Counted from the first letter of the stretch, positions 1-11,938 are shown. The stretch is DNA of 64,000 nt from Hypericum androsaemum (GCA_963995505.1 OZ023183.1:14814671-14878670), one strand, 5' to 3'. Numbers and translations are program-made. Notes: a model not told the origin generated them from the letters alone.

Positions 1-10
1 TAGTTAACTG

Positions 11-88
11 GCGATCGCTAGTTACCCGCAAAACCAATTCTCTGTAATTGGGTACTTGCGATCGCAAGCAAGTTGGCGATCGCCAACT
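11..88. repeat. Three GCGATCGC palindromes
   Basis: The octamer GCGATCGC occurs at 11-18, 58-65 and 76-83. Two copies sit in longer perfect palindromes: 14 bp at 55-68 and 18 bp at 71-88. The first has an imperfect 18-bp palindrome around it. No gene is visible here. The function is unknown. Confidence 0.8.
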
Positions 89-538
89 CCACTTGCTCGC
101 CAATCCCAACAATACACAATGTTTTTTAGTAGGCATTGGTTAGAGAAAGGATTCCGAAGCATAAAAAAGTGGAGCGTGTAAGGAGGAAGACAACGGTCAA
201 CGATCCTGCGGCGACCGAATTGGCCACAATTTGGCGGCCTCCGATTTTGTGTAGTGCGCATCGCAACCATCCCGCTCCACAGGCTACAATATTATACCAC
301 GTTTTAGAAACCTCCCTCGACACTTCAAATAAACAAACAAAAAAAAAGACAGTTCCCAAAGACGTGTAAGACAAGAACAAAAAATCGCATGCATCCCTCA
401 CCAACAACAACAAAAAATCTGAGTTGGTTCGAGTAGGAAAAAAATTGGATTTACTTAAACAAATATTAATTATAAATTTACTAATATAAAAAATATTATT
501 ACAAAATTATCTCTAAAAATTATCCGATATTACTCGAA
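89..538. other. AT-rich 5' flank of the carrier gene, no gene seen
   Basis: Short open frames occur on both strands, but none resembles a known protein and none has splice or start context. The last 150 bases are strongly AT-rich and lead into a TATA-like box. Confidence 0.5.
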
Positions 539-546
539 TATAAATA
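539..546 (+). promoter_or_regulatory. TATA box of the MFL1-type gene
   Basis: TATAAATA lies 75 bases upstream of the ATG at 621. That spacing suits a transcription start near 570 and a leader of about 50 bases. Confidence 0.5.
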
Positions 547-620
547 CACCGTTGATTGTCTCATAAAGTCATCTTCAAAGCTCTATCTCCCACTCCAACG
601 GCACCGGAAGATCCTCAACA

Positions 621-1661
621 ATGGAAGCAAATCTCTGTGCAAGCTTGGGCCTCCCTTCCCCCAAAACCCAAGACAACCACCACCACCAACTAACACACCC
701 CAACTTCACCAACCTCTTCTCATCTCCCCCCTTCGCTTCCAATTCCCTTTCCTTGAACCCCACCAAACCCGAATCCCTCTTGAAGTCCCTCTCCGTTTTG
801 GAACGCGCCCTCATTGGCTCCGCCGCCGGCGGGCTCTCCGGCGCCTTCACGTACGTCTGCCTGCTCCCGCTGGACACGGTCAAGACGAAGATCCAGACCA
901 AAGGCGCCTCCAAGCTGTACAAAAACACCCTCGACGTGGTCGTCAAGACCTTCCAGGAGAAGGGCGTTCCTGGGTTCTACCGTGGCCTGTCCGCTGTCAT
1001 CGTGGGGTCCACCTTCTCCTCGGCTGTCTACTTCGGTGCCTGCGAGTTCGGGAAGTCGGTGCTATCGGGTCTCGAAGGTTTCCCGGCCGTACTTGTCCCC
1101 CCGACAGCTGGCGCGATGGGGAACATCGTGTCGTCGACGATCATGGTCCCCAAGGAGCTGATCATGCAGCGGATGCAGTCCGGAGCGAAGGGGCGTTCGT
1201 GGGAGGTAATGCTTAGGATCATTGAGAAAGACGGTCTCTCGGGTTTATACGCAGGCTACTCTGCTACATTGCTGAGGAACTTGCCCGCTGGCGTGCTGAG
1301 TTACTCATCGTTCGAGTATCTAAAGTCCGCGGTGCTGAACAGGACTAACAAGGGTCATTTAGAGCCTGTCGAGAGCGTAATCTGCGGGGCGTTGGCCGGG
1401 GCGATCGCGGCCTCGGTTACTACCCCTCTTGATGTTGTTAAGACGAGGCTGATGACCCAGCTGCACAAGGAGGCGGTGTCGTCCACGGTGAAGCAGATAC
1501 TGAGAGAGGAAGGTTGGGTCGGGTTTAGTGTAGGATTGGGTCCTCGTGTCGTTCATAGTGCTTGCTTCTCTGCATTGGGGTATTTTGCATTTGAGACGGC
1601 TAGGCTTGCTATTTTGCGCACCCACTTGAAGAACAAGGAGTTGCAAGAATTGCGCGTCTGA
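621..1661 (+). CDS. MFL1: Mitoferrin-like carrier, chloroplast envelope (MFL1 type)
   Basis: This intronless gene encodes 346 residues of the mitochondrial carrier family (SLC25). Residues 1 to about 55 are rich in Ser, Pro, Asn and His and nearly free of acidic residues apart from the extreme N-terminus, fitting a plastid transit peptide. Three carrier repeats follow. Their signatures are PLDTVK at 83-88, PKELIM at 177-182 and PLDVVK at 269-274, each with the usual downstream Gly-rich turn (GFYRG, GLYAG, GFSVG). The start beginning MEANL and the LPSP motif match my recollection of Arabidopsis MITOFERRIN-LIKE 1 (At5g42130), a chloroplast protein linked to iron import. Compared with that protein, the matrix loop of the third repeat seems about 11 residues shorter (after MTQLHKEAV). 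Family certainty is high. Orthology and the iron role are inferred. Confidence 0.92.
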   Translation: MEANLCASLGLPSPKTQDNHHHQLTHPNFTNLFSSPPFASNSLSLNPTKPESLLKSLSVLERALIGSAAGGLSGAFTYVCLLPLDTVKTKIQTKGASKLYKNTLDVVVKTFQEKGVPGFYRGLSAVIVGSTFSSAVYFGACEFGKSVLSGLEGFPAVLVPPTAGAMGNIVSSTIMVPKELIMQRMQSGAKGRSWEVMLRIIEKDGLSGLYAGYSATLLRNLPAGVLSYSSFEYLKSAVLNRTNKGHLEPVESVICGALAGAIAASVTTPLDVVKTRLMTQLHKEAVSSTVKQILREEGWVGFSVGLGPRVVHSACFSALGYFAFETARLAILRTHLKNKELQELRV

Positions 1662-3300
1662 CCTAGTAACACTAGACGTAGAGAGGAATTGACGGAAGAA
1701 AAAACAAAGTGATGTTAACTCTGCTCGAGTTTTTTTGACTTATGGTGTTGAGAATTTTTGTAAAGATGCTGATCTCTTCTATGGTTGATTAGTTGCAGCT
1801 GTCTATGAAGAAGGTAATCAACATTCTTTAGCTTCACAACTTTCAAAAAAAATCTCCAGCTTTGCTTATGTTTTTTTGGTTTTATCGTATTCGATCCGTT
1901 AGATTGATTAATTGAGGTTCGAATCAAATTAGATCTTAGAATACTAAATGACAAAATTATTTCAATAAATATTTAAGACTACTCCGTTCTCAATGACGCG
2001 AACTCGAAACTTGATTATACAGATCGTTAATTGTCCGATTGTTAGGCGCTTTGCCTGTAAGATGGTTCAGTATTGTGCCTTACAATGCAATTCAGTTGAT
2101 CGGTCATGTTAAATACATTTAAAGAACAAGGTATGTGATTTATGACTTAAAAGAAATTTAGGTTTTAATCTCTGGCAAATGTTAAATATTAATTATAGTA
2201 TAAAATTTTACCTTTAAAAAAATCACAGAGAGAGTGGTACGTGAGTCGCCCATCTGGATATCCAAAGCTTGTTTCATAAATATGTTGGAATTTATATAAC
2301 AGCAGTATTTGCAGGGATTTAGAAATTTATGAACCCCTCAAAAAAAAGAAATTTATGAAATGATTGATGAGAATTGAACGGAGGAGATCCGAGCACAAAA
2401 GTTATGTTTTATCTCGTCCAGAAATTGAATTAATTGATTCAGGTTAAACAAAAATTATAAACATAAGATCTAATCTTTATTCAGCATCATGCCCTCCATG
2501 ATTAGTCACCCCTGCTGGCAGAAAAAAAAATCAACGAGCTCCAAAACTAGCCATAGATGCGTCCTTTCATCATGTTTGATCTAAATTTTAATGGGAATTC
2601 TCAATCAACGATATCTTTATTTTATTTTCGGCCAAAGTTGCTAAAAAGCTAAAATATTTGAATCAAATACAAATTTGAAAGAATGAGATTAATATAAATT
2701 ATAGTAGACGTGCATGAGGTTACTACTTTGATTTACTAATATCAATAATCAATAGTTAATCCCTATATGAAATGTTTTTATTGTTGGTAATTTTAAGAGA
2801 AAAACTCAATACGAGAAATTTTTCTAGTCATCCCTCCCACCAACATTTTTTTTGGTGGAATTCTTGAAAGAGAGGTAGAACACGAAAACTTTTCAGAATG
2901 TGTCACTCATTTTAATATTATTTTCGTCCAAATACCTTTAATTTTAAAATTTTAATGAAATTTGGTACATTAACACTGGTATGATTGCACTCCGTCCCTC
3001 CCACGAACACTTGTTTCATCATTAACCATATAAAATCATTTTCTATATCTTCTCCCGTGGGAGGAAAATTCAAAGTAACCAAATAGAAACGCATTGGAAT
3101 TTGGAAATGGCAAATACGATCTAAAAAGCCCCAACACAACTCCCTCTCTCCATCAAGTCTGTCTCTTCGTTTCACCTTTACCTTTTTTTACACTCTTTTA
3201 ACACTCGAATCAAAAAAAAAAAATTTAGTTTCTCATGTTTGACTAACTCAGCTTTTTTCCCTTTTAACAATTTTAAAAAAGAATTCCACGTTACAACCAA
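1662..3300. other. Intergenic, AT-rich, no gene seen
   Basis: This holds the 3' end of the carrier gene and the upstream region of the PRAF gene. It is AT-rich with poly-A and poly-T runs. The open frames on the minus strand (for example 2918-3175) have no recognisable domain. No clear transposon ends were found. Confidence 0.5.
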
Positions 3301-3319
3301 GTTAAACAAAACCCCTCTA

Positions 3320-3321
<2 letters not shown>

Positions 3322-3355
<34 letters not shown>

Positions 3356-3725
3356 GTTCCTCCGGCCAGCGAGACAAGCGCCGGTCCTTCTCCGTCGCCT
3401 CCCTTCAAAACCCTCTCCCCGTTTCACCTCTCCGGTCAACGCCCCACTGTTACTACCTTTGACTTTGTCACGATACCAGACTTCGAACTCTCCGCGCCTC
3501 TACCCGACCTTTCTAGACAGAGAAAAATCCGTCTAGAGAGAGAGAGAGAGAGAGAGAGGAAGGAAGTTGGTATTTTGGTGAAGCGGAAGTGGGAAGGGAC
3601 GGAGTTGGATGGTAACGACTAACAGTGGGTTTGTAATAGCATATGATGAGACGAGGAGCTCCGGCGGCTAGGAGGGATCGGAGAGTTCAACAAGGGTGGC
3701 GTTTTCGTAATTATCCTCACATGGA
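3322..3725 (+). promoter_or_regulatory. PRAF leader with CT and GA repeats and upstream ATGs
   Basis: A (CT)n tract of about 33 bases begins near 3322, and a (GA)n tract of about 24 bases lies at 3537-3560. CT-rich leaders are common just downstream of plant transcription starts. If both tracts are transcribed they could pair in the RNA. Upstream ATGs at 3643, 3646 and 3721 share one frame, which differs from that of the chosen start at 3726. An open frame at 3239-3622 is low-complexity leader rather than a gene. Confidence 0.5.
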
Positions 3726-6700
3726 ATGGCAGATCTTCTCGGCAACCCCGACCGCCCCCTCGACCAGGTCCGTACGCTGCCCTAACACTGTTTGTTTCGA
3801 TTTTTGGAGGCTAAAGTTGCTTGCTTTGTTGGGCACCAGAACAAGAATGTTGCTTGATGCTGGGGTTGAAATGGGTTTTTCTTTTTCGGTTTGGGGAAGA
3901 TTAAATTATATGTTTTTATTTGTTGTGAATTGGGTAGAGGCTCATAGGTTTAATCCCTAAGCTGAAACCTGGCATAGTGAATTTTGTGCCTTGTGGTATC
4001 TGCATTCCATGGCGAGCTTGTTGGAAGGAGTTCGAGGATCCGTCGATTTGTTTAACTTTGTGTCCTTGGAGCTCCTTATGTTGTTATCTAGTCATTGTCT
4101 CTTCACTGGGGAGTGAAGTTCTAACTATCCATGGATTCATTTGGTGTGCATTTTCTTTTGAATGAACGGTTTTCTACTTGTGAGAGTTTAAGAATTTGAT
4201 TTTGGAGAAGTTTTGGACTAATTTTTTTTTTTGCTAGATAGTTTCATACCGGAATACACTTTTTAATGTCATAGCGCGCGGTCTACAGTGTGAATAATTA
4301 TGCTTGTGGCACTTGCAGACCCTGATTGTTCTGAAGAAGGGTGCCCAACTTGTGAAGCATGGTCGTAAGGGAAAGCCAAAATTATGTCATTTTAGACTTT
4401 CAAGTGTAAGTATGATTCTAAATGCATTCTTCAAATATTTTGGGGTTCTCGGGCTGTAATATCTGTGTTGTGTCGAAGAACCATTTTTCTGGTAGTTTTG
4501 CTTGCTTGTAAGCTAAAACTACATTATTCCATGATACATTACAGTGCTGGAGTGGTGGTTGGATGTTTTACTGCGCCCATTTGCCCACTTTTTTGTCATG
4601 TATGGCTGAAATTTAGCATGTGGAGATTCAATAATTTGATACCAGATGCTGCAGTCTTGAACTTCACAAAGTTATTGACAGAAAAACTTATTATAATGTT
4701 ATTTGGAGTTGTTGGAATGTTCCCTTGTGTAAATTAGAAGATGCTATCAATTTGCCCTGCATAGATAAAATCATCAGGTGGTTTCTAATGTGTTGGATAA
4801 AAAGAGAGAATGATTATTAAAACACATTATATGCTAGTTGATTTTAGTCTGCAACTTGTCTGAAAAACAATCTGTTGTTACTGCTCGTGGCTTGGATGTG
4901 TTCACTTTTTATATATCTTTATCTACTGAATCCTGGAGGTTTTCTTATTTGTTCTTTTTCTGAACTTTTAGTTTTGACTCCTTCTGAATTGCATGAATGA
5001 TCAGTCTCCTCTTTACAAACATACTCAGTAATCTTGATGGGGTTAATGCAGGATGAAACAACTTTGATTTGGATTTCAAGTAGCGGTGGGAGGAGCTTAA
5101 AGTTAGCATCTGTTTCTAAACTCATTCCTGGACAGAGAACTGTGAGATTTCTGCTTCTTTGGCATAAGCTTTTTCCTGCCTTTATAATTAATGTGATGTG
5201 TGAAAACCATCTTCCACTTATCCAGCTCTGGACTTGCTTCTGTTATTGATTAAATTTGTTCTTATTGATTTCTCTTTATTGTCATACCAGGCTGTGTTTC
5301 AGAGGCATCTTCGCCCCGAAAAAGATTATTTGTCATTTTCTCTTATTTACAACAATGGAAAGAGGTCCCTTGATTTGGTATGCGAGGACATTGTGCTTCT
5401 CTATACTACTTTGCTCACTATGTCTGTTGCTTTGGAATCTCATATGTTCTTCTGTTAGATCTGCAAGGATAAAGTCGAGGCTGAGATCTGGATTTCAGGC
5501 TTAAGTGCAATAATTTCATCTGGTCAGGGTGGGCGCTCCAAAATTGATGGGTGGTGTGATGGTGGCCTTTACATTGATGTAGTTATTCTTCCTTCTAAGA
5601 CATGTTTGGTTTATTTCCCATCATATTTATTCTTTTATCTTCATACTCCATTTTGGGTGCTGTCTTGTTTTTTTTTTTTTTTGCTCGTGTTATTGTAGAA
5701 TAGAGTGCAGCTATAGCTATCTGAGTAGACCAGGCCAAACATCAATGCGATGGTTGTACAATCGGAAACAATGTTGGCAACCAGGATGTTGTTTGAGGTT
5801 TCAATAGATAATGCTAGACGTGGAAGATATAATTAGTCATGACCTCTTTATAATCTTATCTTGTTGATCCGGATCTTTCCTCATATGATTTCAGGAGAGC
5901 AGAGACTTAACATCAAATAGTGCAAGTGATAGTTCTGTTGGCGCTTCAAGAGATATTAGCTCACCGGAGATTTCTATCAGTTTTAACCCCGTTACTTCTC
6001 CCAAGAGCTTTCGTCCCGAAAATCCTCCAAATTCTGATCGGTCACATGGAGCTTTAGACAACACAAGCATGCAGGCTAAAGTATCTGGTTCGGATGCTCT
6101 TCGCGTCAGTGTTTCCAGTGCCCCTAGTACTTCCAGTCATGGTTCTGCACCAGATGATTATGATGCGTCAGGTGATGTATACATCTGGGGTGAGGTTATT
6201 TGTGACAATGGTGTCAAGATTGGAGTTGACAAAAATGTTAGTTATTTGAGTACAAGAGCAGACGTTCTTCTACCCAAGCCACTAGAATCTAGTGTTGTTT
6301 TAGATGTGCATCATATATCCTGTGGTGTTAGGCATGCTGCCTTGGTGACTAGACAAGGCGAGGTTTTTACATGGGGTGAGGAGTCTGGTGGAAGGCTTGG
6401 ACATGGAGTTGGGAAGGATGTTTATCAACCTTATCTGGTTGAATCTCTGGCTGTTACTTCAGTTGACTTTGTAGCTTGTGGAGAGTTCCATACCTGCGCC
6501 GTTACAATGGCCGGAGAACTTTATACATGGGGTGACGGAACACACAATGCTGGTCTTCTTGGTCATGGTACGGATGTAAGTCACTGGATTCCCAAGAGGA
6601 TTTCCGGACCTCTTGATGGACTTCAAGTTGCTCATGTAACCTGCGGGCCATGGCATACGGCCTTGGTAACTTCAGTGGGGCAACTATTTACGTTTGGTGA

Positions 6701-9549
6701 TGGAACATTTGGTGTCCTGGGTCATGGGGATAGAGAAAACGTTGCATATCCAAGAGAAGTTGAATCTCTTACAGGATTGAGGACCGTTGCTGTTGCATGT
6801 GGCGTGTGGCACACTGCCGCAGTTGTGGAAGTAATTGTTACTCAGTCCAGTTCAAGTGTTTCATGTGGGAAACTGTTTACTTGGGGTGATGGAGACAAAA
6901 ATCGTCTTGGTCATGGGGACAAGGAAGGTCGGCTCAAACCTACGTGCGTGCCAGCATTAATTGATTATAATTTTCACAAAATTGCTTGTGGACATAGTTT
7001 AACTGTTGGCTTAACCACATCAGGGCAAGTATTTACAATGGGCAGTACTGTATATGGTCAACTCGGCAATCCTCATGCTGATGGAAAACTACCTTGTTTG
7101 GTTGAAGATAAGCTCACAGGGGAAACTATTGAAATTGCGTCTGGTGCTTATCATGTGGCTGTCTTGACATCTAAGAATGAAGTCTACACTTGGGGAAAAG
7201 GTGCAAATGGTAGGTTGGGTCATGGAGATATTGAGGATCGCAAAACACCAACTCTAGTTGAATCACTGAAAGATCGACATGTTAAGTATATTGCATGCGG
7301 TGCTAATTACACTGCAGCAATATGTCTTCATAAATGGGTGTCCGGGACCGAGCAATCACAGTGCTCCTTGTGTAGACAAGCTTTTGGTTTTACCAGAAAG
7401 AGACATAACTGCTACAACTGTGGGCTTGTGCATTGCCACTCTTGCAGTTCCAAGAAAGCAATCAGAGCAGCTTTAGCACCTAATCCTGGAAAACCCCATC
7501 GAGTTTGTGATTCTTGTTTTGTCAAGCTAAACAAAGTTTCAGAGGGTAGTAATCATAATAGGAGAAGCTCGGCACCACGTCTTTCCGGTGAAAACAAAGA
7601 CAAGTTAGATAAGTCTGAGATAAGGCTATCGAGGTCTCTGGTACCTTCAAACTTTGATTTGATTAAGCAGTTAGATAGCAAAGCAGCCAAACAGGGGAAG
7701 AAGACTGAAACCTTTTCCCTTGTTCGCTCCTCTCAAGCACCGTCTTTGTTGCAGCTCAAGGATGTTGTCCTGTCATCTGCCGTTGATTTACGAGCAAAGG
7801 TTCCTAAACCAATTCTTGCACCATCCGGAGTAAGCTCTAGGTCTGTTTCACCTTTCTCAAGGAGACCTAGCCCACCTCGTTCTGCAACACCTGTTCCAAC
7901 AACATCAGGACTTTCCTTTTCGAAGAGTATCAGTGACAGCTTGAAGAAAACCAATGAACTTCTAAATCAAGAAGTGCTCAAGTTACGTGGACAGGTAAAT
8001 TGGCCCATGTTCTTCTATCAATTGTTAGCTGGTTATTCTGTTTCTCATGTCAATTTGTATTCCCGACTATAGTGTTTCTGCAGTTCCCAATTGTATGTTA
8101 TCTTTGGTTGTTTTTTCATTTCTTATTCGTGGCAGATGGAAGGTTGATTTTGTAACGAAGTTTCGTATCCGAAGTACCTTTGTAGCTTCTCTTTCTTATC
8201 TTCTGTGCCAAACTGGTGGGAGAAACACTTTCTTTTGGTAGACCACTGATCAATTAAAGAATCTCCATTGTTTGGATGTTGTTCAGGTTGAGAGTCTTAA
8301 ACAGAGAAGTGAAATGCAAGAAGTAGAGCTCCAGAAATCGGCAAAGAAAGTTCAAGAAGCCATGGCCGTGGCTGCTGATGAATCAGCAAAAGCAAAAGCT
8401 GCTAAAGATGTCATTAAATCACTCACTGCCCAAGTAATTGTCCTTATCATCATTTCCACTTTATTGCATAAGGACAATTACAAGACTTTTCCATGTTCCA
8501 TTTTTTGCATGTTCCAGCTGCTCTTTGTATATCTACATGTTACATAGCGTGTTTAGCTTATCCGGGTTTATAACAGAGACCTGCTTTCTTTGTTTTCATT
8601 TGATTCGCCAATACGAATTGTCTATTTAAAGTTTAGTTGTCCGCATTTGATTTGGTTAGCTTAAAAGAACAGCCATATTCATGTCTATGATAGTTTTCTT
8701 CTCAAAGAAAATGTATATGATAATTGTCAAGAACATAACTATCGGCAATTTCCCGCTGGCTGTAACTGATTTCTGTCATCCATTTTCTGTTGTTTGTACA
8801 GCTGAAGGATATGGCTGAGAGACTGCCCCCAGGAGTATATGACACAGAGAGCCTGGGACCAGCCTATTTGCCAAATGGTTTAGAGGCAAATGGGATGCAC
8901 TACCCTGAGGCCAATATAGAGAGGGATTCTTTTTCCGAATCCACTGCATCTATGGTTTCTCCTACCAGGACTCGCTCTACTTCCGTAAATGGAATCGAGG
9001 GTCCAACACAATCCTTTGGCGATGCACCATTCATCAATGGGAGGAGTGACCGGCCTGATGCGAGACCACACAATGGTGTTGGTGTACTGTTGTCAAATAG
9101 CAGCAGTATGTCTGATGCTGGTGATGGGAGGGAATCCAGGACTTCTCAAGATGGGGAGAATGGCATAAAATCTAGAGATTCTGCTGCTACACGAAATGGC
9201 AATCAAATTGAATCCGAGTGGATTGAACAATACGAGCCTGGTGTTTACATAACCCTTGTCGCCCTGCACGATGGCACTAGGGATCTTAAACGAGTGCGCT
9301 TCAGGTACTTCGCTCCTCCCTCGTGTTAGTCAGTTAATGATAAAAAGACAATGAACAGCGTGCGATAACACCGAAGATGCTTTTTGCAGCCGGAGAAGAT
9401 TCGGGGAACACCAGGCGGAAACATGGTGGTCGGAGAATCGGGAAAGCGTGTACGAGAGATACAACGTACGGGGGTCAGACAAGTCTTCAATTCCTGGCCA
9501 GGCAGCTCGGAGATCCGAGGGCGCCATGTCTACAGTTTCGCAGCCTTAG
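3726..9549 (+). CDS. PRAF1: PH-RCC1-FYVE-BRX protein (PRAF/RLD family)
   Basis: Nine exons with GT/AG borders: 3726-3767, 4319-4405, 5052-5141, 5291-5377, 5459-5578, 5895-7994, 8287-8433, 8802-9304, 9390-9549. They join in frame into 1,111 residues, close to the family's usual 1,100. Order: PH-like domain (about 15-142), RCC1 propeller repeats (about 236-615, many WGDG/LGHG motifs), FYVE zinc finger (about 622-690), Ser-rich linker, coiled coil (about 820-905) and C-terminal BRX domain (from about 1030, with ETWWSENRE). The FYVE site is RKRHNC (643-648) instead of the usual R(R/K)HHCR, and WVSG replaces WxxD. This variant is known in PRAFs and suggests altered phosphoinositide binding. Family members act at membranes with small GTPases, GNOM and LAZY in auxin and gravity signalling. 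The start 3726 gives MADLL, has G at -3 and +4, and matches family N-termini. PRAF1 versus another paralog is not settled. Confidence 0.95.
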
Positions 9550-9938
9550 GGAGGAACCGCCCATTGGGGAGGGGAGCCATTAGCTCATTTAATGTGCAAT
9601 TGACGATGCAAAAGTAACCAATTTGCGTCCATATTTTTCTGCTTCCCTTCCCTTAAAATTTGTTTCTTCTTTTATATATTAATGGCGGGCAGAGATACAT
9701 CTGCCTGGTATTGTAGTGTATATAGGGAAACGCCAAGGATGAGATTATCTGGGCAAGGGAATGTTTTTTGTTTAACGCTTTCCTTCCATCGCATAGGCTT
9801 GTGCTTTTGTGTTCGTTGCATACTTCTTCTGATGCTTTCACGTTATGCATTGCATTATACACTAAAAAATATCACTTTAAAGAAATTATTTAATTTTTAG
9901 TTTCAAAATGATTAAAAATAAGTTTTGGCCCTTACAAG
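9550..9938 (+). other. PRAF 3' untranslated region and flank
   Basis: The sequence after the stop is T-rich and not coding. It ends at the first copy of a repeat that recurs several times up to 17.9 kb. No clear polyadenylation site can be fixed. Confidence 0.5.
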
Positions 9939-9974
9939 GGTTCTTACTTGTTGGGGAAAACATCTAGTCATGAA

Positions 9975-10220
9975 CTTTAAAACTGGCACACGAGGTAGCA
10001 GTAGAATTGGCGAAAGTATACTGACAAAGATCGTTCTTTTCTATTCTATTAGTATTAGTATTAGTCTATTAGTATTAGATAGTGATCCCGGTTCATTGAG
10101 TCCTTTCTTTCGCGATGAACTCTATTGGGACCAGTCCTACATTTTGACTCTGTAGATCGGAAAAAAAAAGGCTCAGCGAGAGGATGATTGTACCATGAGA
10201 GAAGTAAGGAGGTCAACTTC
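9975..10220 (+). other. Plastid-like DNA insert (probable NUPT)
   Basis: The block holds TTAGTATTAG runs, then GAGTCCTTTCTTTCGCGATG, CCAGTCCTACATTTTG and GATTGTACCATGAGAGAAG. From memory this resembles the plastid inverted repeat between the trnV and rps12 side of the 16S rRNA gene. It carries several point changes and is absent from the matching place in copy B (around 12280). The exact edges and the plastid source are inferred. Confidence 0.55.
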
Positions 10221-10946
10221 TTCCTTCTAATGTTGTATAAGTTCGTCAATTAATTTCACCAATCATACTTCCTTCTTTTTTCCTTTTCTTTGTTTTTTAG
10301 ATAATTATGTTATCAAACTAGGTGGGGGCAAAAAGTATTTGTTTCTCTCTCCTCTCCGTTTTCTCCCAAAAATGGAGATCTAAGGGAGATTTTTTTTCCC
10401 AAAAAAAAGATAATTATGTTATATATTTTTTAAATTGCTCAATTATACTAAAATGTGACCAAAACTGTGATTATTTAAGAATAAAGAATAAATTCTACCT
10501 CTGTAGAAAATAAAATCAAATATTTGCTTCTCTAATTAACTAATATTTGAATATTGTTCTGCATATGCACACTAAAATGTAGTTTATTTCTCAGCCTTTT
10601 ATTATTTATTTAGATGAGAACAAGCAGATAACTTAAAGCCCAAAACCTTCTATTCATTTAACAAAATGTATTGCAAGTAAATGGAACTAAATTACGCATT
10701 TATATTTATTTCGGTAAGTGTAGTTATATTACCTTTTACACACATTTTCCTATTAATTGAAATTAATTTTTTCCAATTAGTTCTAATCTTTTTTTTGCAG
10801 CAGATTGAATTTAGTAATTGAGACTATTATCTCTCTTGTCTAGTATTGAGGCAATTTGTCTACTCGTACTTTAGATGTAGAGCCAGGAAGCACCTATGGA
10901 CGAGAGGTCGGTATTTAAAAATCGACTACTAATACTAAAAATTAAA

Positions 10947-11621
10947 GAGAAAAGTCTACTTTAGTACCCTGTGGTAAAAAACTGATCAATCGAGCATACT
11001 TATTCTAATTAACATCAAAAAGGTCCTCGGGCAGCTGCCCGGACCTGCCCGAACCTACCTGAACCCTGCCCGAACTACGTGGCCAGCCACGTCACCAAAT
11101 TTTGATGACGTGGCGCCACGTGGAGAAGAGGAGGAGGAGGACGCTGGGAGGAGGAGGAGGCGGAGGAGGAGGAGGACGCGGAGGAGGAGGAGGAGGAGGA
11201 CGCGGAGGAGGAGGAGGAGGAGGAGAGGAGGAGGAGGATGCGGAGGAGGAGGAGGATGCGGAGAGGTGGAGGAGGAGGAGGAGGAGGAGGAGGAGGAGGA
11301 GGACGCGGAGGAGGAGGAGGAGGAGGAGGAGGATGCGGAGAGGAGGAGGAGGAGAAGGAGGAGGAGGACGCGGAGGAGGAGGAGGGGAGGAGGAGGAGGG
11401 AAGGAGATGGATGTCCACATGGTCCACGTCATCAAAATTTGGTGACGTGGCTGGCCACGTAGTTTGGGCATGGTTCGGGTAGGTTCGAGCAGGTTCGGGC
11501 AGCTGCCCGAGGACCTTTTTATGTTAATTAGAATAAGTATGACTCAATTGATCAGTTTTTTACCACATGGTACTAAAGTAATTTTGGGCGATACCACAGG
11601 GTACTAAAGTAAACTTTTCCC
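10947..11621. mobile_element. Non-autonomous MULE with polypurine core
   Basis: A 9-bp direct repeat AAAATTAAA flanks the element (10938-10946 and 11622-11630). The ends are inverted repeats of about 165 bases. Both read (G)AGAAAAGT, then ACTTTAGTACCCTGTGGTA, then GGTCCTCGGGCAGCTGCCCG inward. There is no transposase. The core is a GGA-type tract. The 9-bp duplication and long inverted ends fit the Mutator superfamily. Confidence 0.88.
11115..11405 (+). repeat. Polypurine (GGA)n tract of about 290 bases
   Basis: The plus strand is almost entirely G and A in GAGGAGG units, broken only by GACGCGG and GATGCGG variants. It creates long but meaningless open frames on both strands. Such tracts can form triplex or other non-B DNA. 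Confidence 0.95.
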
Positions 11622-11938
11622 AAAATTAAAAAAAAAGTTTTATTATGGCTCCAATAATGAAAATATGATATTAATTATATCTTATTCACCATACATCTGA
11701 CAATCAAACTTTCTTTTTCTTTCTTTTTTTATTTTTTAAACAATTATGTTCTCTATTTTTAAAATTATTAAATTGTACTATAGTCTGATAAATAAATTTG
11801 TTATTATTTTAGACTAAAGTACAACTCCTACTTCTTTAAGAAATCAAATTAAATATTAGCATGTTGAGCTTGAATTGTGAGGGAGAGATACTAAGGAAGA
11901 TAAGAGAGGATGGAAAGAATTAAAGAACTAATATATAT

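Noticed and set aside
11..88. Cyanobacterial contamination suggested by GCGATCGC (HIP1 octamer)
   Set aside because: The next bases run into a plant carrier gene with a transit peptide; no cyanobacterial gene is present.
3239..3622. 127-codon frame before PRAF
   Set aside because: Built on the CT and GA repeats in the leader; no domain, and outside the PRAF frame.
11055..11482. Long Gly/Arg/Glu and Ser/Leu/Pro open frames on both strands
   Set aside because: They come only from the (GGA)n tract inside a MULE; all frames are open because the repeat has no stop codons.
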